Assembly (NCBI GenBank): GCA_021803885.1 | Contig: JAJZKY010000073.1 | Coordinates: 1 to 11,477, forward strand | From: Planctomycetota bacterium | Lineage (GTDB): Bacteria; Planctomycetota; Phycisphaerae; WQYP01; JAJZKY01 | DNA length: 11,477 nucleotides | Direction of reading: 5' to 3' | Part shown: piece by piece, positions 5,842 to 11,477 of the stretch | Layout: every line of letters begins with the position of its first letter | How positions within the stretch are numbered: the first letter of the stretch is position 1 | Made by a program: the position numbers and the translations under genes | Notes under the pieces: generated by a model | Databases searched by the model: none | What the model was told of the DNA's origin: nothing | The model's input: the letters and a program-made list of their open reading frames with translations, nothing else

Positions 5842-8292
5842 TCATCCGAAACGAGCGCTCACGCTTGCATAGGCCGTGAACGGCGCGCCAGGCTCGGCGA
5901 GCGTTTGACCGGCAACGCCATAATACCCTCCAGAAGACACATATTCGAACACGTTGTATTTTTTGTCCGTAACGTTTAGCAAATCTATATTGAAAGTAAG
6001 CATCCTCAGATGATACACGTGTGACGTCGCGACGACGATCCGCATGCCCAGATTCACAATGCCGTAAGCCGGTAATTTCGTTCGCGTCGGCGCACCTGTA
6101 TTATTGTTATAGATATTCTGCACGCCGGTGTACTGGTACCAAATTCTTGGCTGATAACTCACATCGCGACTCAACAGTCTGTACGAGGCTCCGACGTTGA
6201 ACGTTTCGGCGGGAACATTCGAGATCGGCAGTCCAGAATACGAGCCATGGCTGGGACTGACATAGCTCAGATAATTGGCACTTTCGAAACTGGCATTGGC
6301 AAACACATGCAGATTCTCGAGCGGGTCATCGCTCAGATACAGATTGACGCCGTGAAACACCGATGAGCCCGATGCGAACAGGCTGTAGAGATGGCTCACT
6401 ACCGGGACTGGAATGATTTCATTCGTGTCAGTCAGATGGTAATAATTGACACTGCCCATTGCGTGATGCAGATAAGGCTCTCTAGGGATAAGTACTTTTG
6501 CACCGACCTGATATTGCGTCGATTTTTGCGGCTTCAACGTCGACGTCAGCAAATGAGCATAGGTTCCAGTGGCTCCCGATGGCGCCTTGTATGCCGTTGA
6601 ATAGTTGGCGTACAAGGAAACCTTGCGGAGTATCCTATAGTTCACTCCGATCGACGGCTCTATCTCCGTGAAAGTCGTAGACGAATTCGGCTGATAATCT
6701 CCGTTATGACCGATCATGTCGGCCACGCTGGTCGGGAATGATGCTTGGCTGTTGTTCACGAAATTGGTATGAAACGACACGATACGGACACCAGGCGTCA
6801 CCCGCACATCTTTAATTGGCTGGAAGTCGTCTTGGGCAAAGGCCGCCAAGTCCGTCTCGTAGAGATACGAGCTATGGAACGAATTTGGCAGCTCGATGCT
6901 GTAATTCACCGGCTGACCGTCGATCAATGCCGGTTGTCCGGCATTCGGACTGAGTGAGTTGTACGTGGCCTGCATCGTTGGATTATAAAAATCCAAGAGC
7001 GAATTGTACTTATTCAGGACGAAATATCCACCGACGAACAACTTGTTCTTCGGCAGGCTGAATGTGAAATAAGGTTTGTCACCGTAGGTGTCGCTAGTGG
7101 CGTTGTAGTACTGGTTCAACGCGCTCGGTGAGTTGCCGAGGTTGTCGTAATGCAGATGAATGCGGTTCCCGTAGCGGAAGAACAGCAGATTGTGAAATGT
7201 CGCATATGAGTCGAGATGATCAGCCAAGCGCGAGTACAGCAAATAAGTCCGGATCGGAATTTTCTTGAAATAGATGGAAACAGGGAGGGTCGTATAGAAC
7301 CCGGTGGTCTGCTGGCTGTAGATTGGCCCGGGGTTGATCGCTCCTGTTATGCTGTTCACCCCGTTGATCGTGACATTCGAATTCGCCGTCGTCGGGATCG
7401 GCAGCGGCCGGAAGGCCACACTTCGCGCCAGGAAGCCGCCGAAACTGAGGCGCCCGTTGGAAAACGTCTTCACGAGTTTTCCATAATACGCATAACTGCG
7501 CTGTGGATTATCGAATCCGTAGCCATTGAGATAATTGCTACTGCCGTCGATGGTTCCAGCCACCACCGCAGACCACCCATGAAATTCACCGGTATCGACC
7601 GAGAAATCCACACCACGATTGTCGTAGCTGCCGAAAAACCCGCCGATCACCGCCTGAGATTTCACGGTCGGCTGGATTGGCGCGTAGTTGATTGCTCCCC
7701 CGATATTGTTATACCACCGATTCACTGCATATCCTGGACCATATGTAACGGAAAGTCCGCTGATGAACGAGAGATTGGGAATTTCCGACGACTGCCAAAC
7801 GCCGTAGGCCGGATCGATCATCGGCACTCCATCGAACGTGACCATGACGGTTCCATCGTTCGCATTGCCAGCGATGTTGCCCCAGCCGGTTTTCATGCCA
7901 TTGATGCTGATGCTTGCGCGCGGTGCGCCCATCGTTCCGTCACTCGCGACATTCACCCCAGGAGCCACCGATACCGCCTGGGCCGCCGTACCGGCCGGGC
8001 CAAGAGCCCGCAATTGGCTGCGCCCAACCACCTTGATGGACTGGGTTGAGCCGAAAATGGTTTTTTTGGTCGGCAGCTCTGTCAACGTGTCCAGAGCGCT
8101 GATCGTAATTGTTGTCAATTCTCCCCCGGCGTCGACCGTCGGACCTGCGCTCAACGCGCCCGGGGCAGCCACGGCCAGAGGCTCCGTTGGTTCTCGAGCG
8201 ATCGCGTTTGAGCCGTATATTGCGGTGAGTACGGCGATCGTGATCAAAGCAATGCGCGCGTTAACGGGATGCGTTGCGCTCTTATCATGCAT
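5842..8292 (-). CDS. TonB-dependent outer-membrane receptor
   Basis: This 816-residue outer-membrane receptor would import an unknown ligand using TonB/ExbBD energy. MHDKSATHPVNARIALITIA opens a signal peptide cleaved near AIA at 30-32. A TonB-box-like TTITISA lies at 60-66. The plug domain (about 85-205) has APGVNVASDGTMGAPRASIS, a variant IRGxxxxR-type region with NGMKTGWGN, and FDGVPMIDPAYGVW, and ends IGGAINYAP. The rest has the alternating aromatic pattern of a 22-strand barrel, with YANYSTAYKAPSG, ENLHVFANASFESANY and NIDLLNVTDKKYNVF near the end, and terminates SARFG. ATG 8292 is chosen because GGAGG lies 7 nt upstream (8300-8304); the frame is open back to 8499, but that part is not signal-like. 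Base composition is markedly AT-richer than in neighbouring genes, suggesting acquisition by transfer. No neighbouring transporter or enzyme indicates the substrate. Confidence 0.88.
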   Translation of the reverse strand: MHDKSATHPVNARIALITIAVLTAIYGSNAIAREPTEPLAVAAPGALSAGPTVDAGGELTTITISALDTLTELPTKKTIFGSTQSIKVVGRSQLRALGPAGTAAQAVSVAPGVNVASDGTMGAPRASISINGMKTGWGNIAGNANDGTVMVTFDGVPMIDPAYGVWQSSEIPNLSFISGLSVTYGPGYAVNRWYNNIGGAINYAPIQPTVKSQAVIGGFFGSYDNRGVDFSVDTGEFHGWSAVVAGTIDGSSNYLNGYGFDNPQRSYAYYGKLVKTFSNGRLSFGGFLARSVAFRPLPIPTTANSNVTINGVNSITGAINPGPIYSQQTTGFYTTLPVSIYFKKIPIRTYLLYSRLADHLDSYATFHNLLFFRYGNRIHLHYDNLGNSPSALNQYYNATSDTYGDKPYFTFSLPKNKLFVGGYFVLNKYNSLLDFYNPTMQATYNSLSPNAGQPALIDGQPVNYSIELPNSFHSSYLYETDLAAFAQDDFQPIKDVRVTPGVRIVSFHTNFVNNSQASFPTSVADMIGHNGDYQPNSSTTFTEIEPSIGVNYRILRKVSLYANYSTAYKAPSGATGTYAHLLTSTLKPQKSTQYQVGAKVLIPREPYLHHAMGSVNYYHLTDTNEIIPVPVVSHLYSLFASGSSVFHGVNLYLSDDPLENLHVFANASFESANYLSYVSPSHGSYSGLPISNVPAETFNVGASYRLLSRDVSYQPRIWYQYTGVQNIYNNNTGAPTRTKLPAYGIVNLGMRIVVATSHVYHLRMLTFNIDLLNVTDKKYNVFEYVSSGGYYGVAGQTLAEPGAPFTAYASVSARFG

Positions 8293-8359
8293 GGAACTGC
8301 CTCCGTTCGAGTTTACCGGTGACATGCCGGTGTTGTGTTTGACGTAGCCCAGCGCATCC

Positions 8360-8379
8360 GGGTCCCGCTGGCGGGACTC
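8360..8379 (-). repeat. Hairpin in the leader of the TonB-dependent receptor
   Basis: GTCCCG (8362-8367) and CGGGAC (8372-8377) form a perfect 6-bp stem around a 4-nt loop. One G-U and one G-C pair extend it outward. It lies about 70 nt upstream of the receptor start and would form in the transcript. No T-run follows, so it is not an obvious terminator. Confidence 0.5.
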
Positions 8380-8452
8380 CGAACCGACTGGCGCCACTGC
8401 CTCAGCGACCCCCGGAATAGTTTTCCAACGATAGTCGGCTGATGTACGGGTG

Positions 8453-8473
8453 AAACTTCTTCCGCGGAAGTTT
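8453..8473 (-). repeat. 7-bp inverted repeat upstream of the receptor gene
   Basis: AAACTTC (8453-8459) and GAAGTTT (8467-8473) are perfect inverted copies around a 7-nt loop. The nested CTTCCGCGGAAG-like core offers an alternative fold. It could be an operator or part of a structured leader about 160-180 nt upstream of the receptor start. Confidence 0.45.
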
Positions 8474-8504
8474 TGTATCGTACGGCTGGAAAATTGCATT
8501 CATG

Positions 8505-8518
8505 TGACGCTTGCGTCA
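8505..8518. promoter_or_regulatory. Palindromic operator candidate
   Basis: TGACGC-TT-GCGTCA is a perfect two-fold symmetric element with 6-bp arms and a 2-bp centre, about 215 bp upstream of the receptor start. Its size and symmetry suit a dimeric repressor or activator. No specific regulator family can be named, and it does not resemble a Fur box. Confidence 0.4.
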
Positions 8519-8631
8519 GTAGATGAGCCCCGCCACGATAGGTACAGGCGGGGTTTTCGCGATCGGTGATGGACATGCGGCGTCAACGATCTTGGTGACA
8601 GCCGCGGGCTTGCGCGGGTCAGAATGGCCGG

Positions 8632-9009
8632 TTGGAGAAGGGAAGCGGCGGGCTCGCTTCTACGAAGAACCGTTCGTTACCGGCAATCAATGAGCACGCG
8701 CTCGATCGGATTGAGGTCACGCCCCGGCACACGATCATCCCTGCCGACGGGCACGCGGTGCTCGATCTCGGCACGGACATGTCCTTGCGCGCCAACGTGG
8801 GCGCTGCGATGTGGGACATGAAGCTCATTGCCGATTGCGCGCCGGAGGGTAAAGGGGAAGCGTGGGATGCACCAGGTCTGCACGACGTCGCAGTCCCGTT
8901 TTTCATGGACGCCCGTGGCGTCCCGAGCACGCGCTTCTCGGATCAGGCCAAGGCGGACTGTCAGGTCCTGCGCGAAACGCTGATTCGGGTGACCTACCCG
9001 GCGGATTGA
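8632..9009 (+). CDS. Unrecognised ORF, possibly a partial or broken gene
   Basis: This frame has codon use favouring G/C at third positions and a protein-like composition, including RIEVTPRHTIIPADGHAVLD, EAWDAPGLHDVAVPFFMDAR and STRFSDQAKADCQVLRETLI, ending RVTYPAD. I do not recognise the family. The only early start is TTG at 8632 without a good ribosome-binding site, and the frame is open further upstream, so the N-terminus may be missing. Another plus-strand frame with similar composition follows (about 9023-9313, LIAFVTGLAAVPLAIQESIA), hinting that both might be pieces of one frameshifted gene. No signal peptide is seen. Functional assignment is not possible. Confidence 0.3.
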   Translation: MEKGSGGLASTKNRSLPAINEHALDRIEVTPRHTIIPADGHAVLDLGTDMSLRANVGAAMWDMKLIADCAPEGKGEAWDAPGLHDVAVPFFMDARGVPSTRFSDQAKADCQVLRETLIRVTYPAD

Positions 9010-9369
9010 GCCGAAGGGCGCCCCGATCATCGGGCTCATCGCCTTCGTGACCGGGCTCGCCGCTGTGCCGCTCGCCATTCAGGAGTCGATTGCAGGCGAA
9101 CGCATCGATGGTGGGCATCGCGCCGTACTCGGACGGATCAAAGCGGTCCTCGCGGGAGAGGTCGCGGGATTCGCCTGGCGGCTCAACGCTCATACCAAAG
9201 AAAGCGCGACGCGCGCCGCGCGGCAGCGTCACGTGGACGAGCCGCGCGCGGGACGGTGCCGACAAGGAATCATTGCGCGGGAGTTTTTGCGGACTATCGG
9301 ACACTGCCAATAACAAATCCTGGATCCCAGTCGATGATTTTCTCAGTCGACAAGTGCAAGTGGCGGACC
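9010..9369. other. Debris between the unknown ORF and an IS relic
   Basis: A plus-strand frame with a GTG start at 9047 runs to a stop at 9313 and includes a hydrophobic opening (LIAFVTGLAAVPLAI). Its later part is Arg-rich and unconvincing. I see no motif, hairpin or RNA gene. The stretch may belong to the preceding broken gene or to mobile-element debris. Confidence 0.35.
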
Positions 9370-9903
9370 TCAAGTGCGCGGCGCCCAGGCGAGTTTCAGG
9401 CCATGTGGATGCCTGGAGTGGTCTTGGAGTGGTTCGGGGATTTCAAGCGCCTGAGCGTCTCCGGGGATGGCCCCGTGACCTGCCAGACCGTCCAGCCCGC
9501 ACTTGCGCAGTGCCCAATAGGGTTTCTTGCCAGCAAGCGTGCCGCCGTGTACTTCATCGTTGGGACTGATTCCGTGATCGAGCCCTCGATCTCGAAGAAG
9601 CATCGAGGTGGTGTCGTAGAAGACGATCGCGACATCCAGGTTCAGCAAATCCGCCATGCGGCAGTAACTCGCCTTCTCGATCGCCTCCTTGTTCGCCTCG
9701 ACAAAATCCATGGCCCGGAGGAAGTGTTGGAGCTGCAACGCGTGCGCGCTCTCGATACGGATATCCTCTGCGAGCCACCGTTCGTGGCAGCCGGGCTTGA
9801 GGATGGTGGCGGTGCGATTCGCCACCAGCGCAAACAGCGCCCGCTCGACATCGAAGTCGAACTTGCGCGCGGCGAGACCTTCCCGGATCACCGCCCCGTC
9901 CAC
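9370..9903 (-). pseudogene. IS1634-type transposase relic, internal fragment
   Basis: A second transposase fragment, from the middle of an IS1634-type DDE enzyme. Matching blocks in order are IREGLAARKFDFDVERALFA, LVANRTATILKPGCHERWLA, LQLQHFLRAMDFVEANKEAI, RMADLLNLDVAIVFYDTTS (with the first catalytic Asp) and DEVHGGTLAGKKPYWALRK. Similarity then fades, and the rest of the catalytic domain is absent. A neighbouring frame reads FFEIEG just after YDTTS, where the family has HFEI, suggesting small compensating indels near 9590-9610. The remaining length is about a quarter of a normal transposase. Its sequence differs clearly from the relic at 167-689, so they derive from different elements. Confidence 0.75.
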
Positions 9904-10244
9904 CCACTTGCGTCTGCTCGGTCATCGTTCGCCCTCGGCATGCGGCCACTCGTCGCCGCCCGGAGCATCGGCCGCTCAGATCAGGCGCGGAAGAACGGCG
10001 TTCCCGGCATGCTTCTGTCGCGGTTCGCGCAAGTACTTGTATCCAAGAACGCTCGGATAATGGCAGTCATAGGCACCACCACGCCAGTGATCCTGTATCG
10101 ATGCTTTTTTGGCCAGAATCACTGCGGTTGCCGCGTAATGCCTTGATTTTTCTCGCTTCCGACGGCCGACAACCCCCGCCATGTGCCTCGCAACTGTCAA
10201 ACGCGGCCCTCGGCACCGCGCCTCGAGCGAGAGAGAAAAACGGC
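9904..10244. other. Spacer between IS relic and dapE promoter
   Basis: About 340 bp with no supportable gene. A minus-strand frame (10200-9976) reads YDCHYPSVLGYKYLREPRQK, which I cannot assign. The first part may contain the eroded upstream end of the transposase gene. No inverted repeats characteristic of an IS end were found. Confidence 0.4.
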
Positions 10245-10273
10245 TTGCTCCCGGGGCGCCCCCTCGCTATAAA
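10245..10273 (+). promoter_or_regulatory. Putative sigma70 promoter of dapE
   Basis: A TATAAA -10 box at 10268-10273 (5 of 6 consensus bases) is preceded after exactly 17 bp by TTGCTC at 10245-10250 (only the TTG matches). The -10 stands out in a very GC-rich stretch. Transcription would start near 10280, giving a leader of about 50 nt before dapE. Confidence 0.5.
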
Positions 10274-10329
10274 GCCGCCCTGCCCCCATCACGCGCGCAC
10301 ACCCGAGCCCGCTCCGCCGGTACGGAGAG

Positions 10330-11460
10330 ATGTCCCCCACCCTCGAGCTCACCCGGAATCTGATGTCCCGCCGCTCCGTGACGCCCGCCGACGAGGGCTG
10401 TCAGGAACTGATGTGCGAGCGGCTGCGCGCGCTCGGCTTCAGGATCGAGCCCTTGCCCTTCGGGAACGTCTCGAACTTCTGGGCCGTGCGCGGCGAGGCC
10501 GGCGGACCGCAGCTGTGCTTCGCCGGCCATACGGACGTGGTGCCCACCGGACCGCTCGAGGAATGGCGCAGTGACCCGTTCGTGCCGACGATCCGCGATG
10601 GACTACTCTACGGCCGCGGCGCGGCCGACATGAAAAGCGGACTGGCCGCGATGATCACCGCCACCGAGGCCTTCGTGGCGGCGCACCCGCGCCATCACGG
10701 GCGCATCGCCTTCCTCATCACGAGCGACGAGGAAGGGCCCTCGGTCGATGGGACCAAGCGCGTCGCGGCCCTGCTCGCCGAGCGCGGCGAGCGCATCGAC
10801 TGGTGCGTGGTCGGAGAGCCCTCGAGCGAGCAGACGATCGGCGATACGATCAAGATCGGACGGCGCGGCTCCCTCAGCGGGCGGCTCACCGTTCACGGCG
10901 TGCAGGGCCACATCGCCTATCCGCAGTTGGCCGAAAACCCGGTGCATGCATTCGCTCCGGCGCTGGCCGAGCTGACTCGCCGGGTCTGGGATCAGGGCAC
11001 CGAGCACTTCGAGCCGACGAGCTTCCAGGTCTCGAACCTCAATGCCGGCACCGGCGCCCCCAATGTCATTCCCGGGGAGCTCAAGGCGCGGTTCAATCTA
11101 CGCTACTGCCCGCTCCAGTCGCTCGCGGGACTGAAGGCCACGGTGGAGGACATCTTGCGCGCCCACGGCGTGCGCTTCACGATCGAGTGGCACCTCTCGG
11201 GCGAGCCGTTCTACACCCCCCCGGGAAAACTCTCGGCGGCCGTCTGCGCGGCCATCGAGTCCGTCACCGGCACGGCCCCGCGCCTGTCGACCGGCGGCGG
11301 CACCTCCGATGGGCGCTTCATCGCCCCGCTCGGCGCGCAGGTCGTCGAGCTCGGCGTGGTCAATGCGAGCATTCACAAGCTGAACGAGTGCGTGCGCGTG
11401 GCGGACATCGAGGCGCTGCACCGCATGTACTTCAACGTGCTGGTCAACCTGTTGACTTGA
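10330..11460 (+). CDS. dapE: Succinyl-diaminopimelate desuccinylase
   Basis: A 376-residue cytosolic M20-family zinc hydrolase that converts N-succinyl-LL-2,6-diaminopimelate to LL-diaminopimelate and succinate, in lysine and peptidoglycan precursor synthesis. All known active-site residues fall at the positions numbered for Haemophilus DapE: His67 and Asp69 in AGHTDVVP, Asp100 in [10 protein letters not shown], the catalytic Glu134 with Glu135 in [12 protein letters not shown], Glu163 in GEPSS, and His349 in NASIHKLNE. The dimerisation domain (about 180-295) includes [18 protein letters not shown] and [15 protein letters not shown]. Length is normal and the frame is intact. ATG 10330 has GGAG at 10324-10327, an unusually short spacing of 2 nt, but no other start fits the family N-terminus. 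It appears to be transcribed alone here; the 17 bp after its stop show no further gene. Confidence 0.97.
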   Translation: MSPTLELTRNLMSRRSVTPADEGCQELMCERLRALGFRIEPLPFGNVSNFWAVRGEAGGPQLCFAGHTDVVPTGPLEEWRSDPFVPTIRDGLLYGRGAADMKSGLAAMITATEAFVAAHPRHHGRIAFLITSDEEGPSVDGTKRVAALLAERGERIDWCVVGEPSSEQTIGDTIKIGRRGSLSGRLTVHGVQGHIAYPQLAENPVHAFAPALAELTRRVWDQGTEHFEPTSFQVSNLNAGTGAPNVIPGELKARFNLRYCPLQSLAGLKATVEDILRAHGVRFTIEWHLSGEPFYTPPGKLSAAVCAAIESVTGTAPRLSTGGGTSDGRFIAPLGAQVVELGVVNASIHKLNECVRVADIEALHRMYFNVLVNLLT

Positions 11461-11477
11461 CCCGGCCGAGCCTCCCG

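Noticed and set aside
5818..5845. Repeated GCATGCGCACATGCGC near the end of the receptor gene as a terminator
   Set aside because: The copies are mainly a short direct repeat (ATGCGC twice). They do not form a stable stem followed by a T-run.
8320..8460. Cobalamin-riboswitch-like fragments (GCCACTG on the plus strand, a GGAGTCCCGCC-like run on the minus strand)
   Set aside because: The GCCACTG piece lies on the wrong strand for the receptor, and the remaining conserved boxes of the riboswitch do not appear in order. The resemblance is too partial to call.
8293..8499. N-terminal extension of the TonB-dependent receptor to 8499 (885 residues)
   Set aside because: The extra 69 residues are not signal-like, whereas the ATG at 8292 has GGAGG at ideal spacing and begins a clear signal peptide.
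9256..10146. Long plus-strand open frame across the right-hand IS relic
   Set aside because: It lies antisense to clear transposase blocks on the minus strand, and its own translation shows no recognisable motif; open frames of this kind are common in GC-rich DNA.
1..11477. CRISPR array, tRNA or rRNA genes
   Set aside because: No regularly spaced direct repeats, cloverleaf-like sequence or rRNA motifs were seen on either strand by eye.

Overview
The window looks like part of the chromosome of a GC-rich gammaproteobacterium-like bacterium. The support is indirect: GC-rich codon use in the housekeeping genes, an E. coli-type diacylglycerol kinase, a textbook DapE, a TonB-dependent receptor, and relics of IS1634- and IS66-type insertion sequences. 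I cannot name a genus.

Left part (1-3376). The left edge carries three Pho-box-like sites on the minus strand (36-157), pointing out of the window. Next comes a decayed IS1634-type transposase N-terminus (167-689, minus). A fourth Pho-box-like site (940-957, plus) overlaps a sigma70-like promoter and lies just ahead of a compact three-gene operon. The operon encodes a PlcP-type calcineurin-like phospholipase C (1008-1859), a family-4 glycosyltransferase of the Agt type (1920-2966) and an integral membrane diacylglycerol kinase DgkA (2963-3376, overlapping agt by GTGA). Together they read as a phosphate-starvation lipid-remodelling module. PlcP would remove phosphate headgroups from membrane phospholipids, leaving diacylglycerol. 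Agt would glycosylate it to a phosphorus-free glycolipid. DgkA would return surplus diacylglycerol to phosphatidic acid. This is the most interesting system in the window.

Middle (3377-5841). A minus-strand pair follows, converging on the operon. It is an intact membrane cytochrome b561 (3446-4105) and, directly upstream of it, a broken cytochrome c'/c556 gene (4135-4623) with two frameshifts, a nonsense codon and a ruined heme motif (CDSSH in place of CxxCH). About 110 bp beyond the c' start lies the C-terminal relic of an IS66-type transposase (about 4735-5131), then roughly 700 bp with no recognisable gene.

Right part (5842-11477). A large minus-strand TonB-dependent receptor (5842-8292) is clearly AT-richer than everything around it and has a structured upstream region with several inverted repeats. 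Then come an unrecognised, possibly coding stretch (8632-9009), further debris, and a second IS1634-type transposase fragment (9370-9903, minus). The window ends with an intact dapE (10330-11460, plus), succinyl-diaminopimelate desuccinylase of the lysine/peptidoglycan pathway, behind a plausible promoter.

Overall, two conserved blocks (plcP-agt-dgkA and dapE) flank an accessory zone full of decaying mobile elements and gene relics, with an apparently transferred receptor gene in it.
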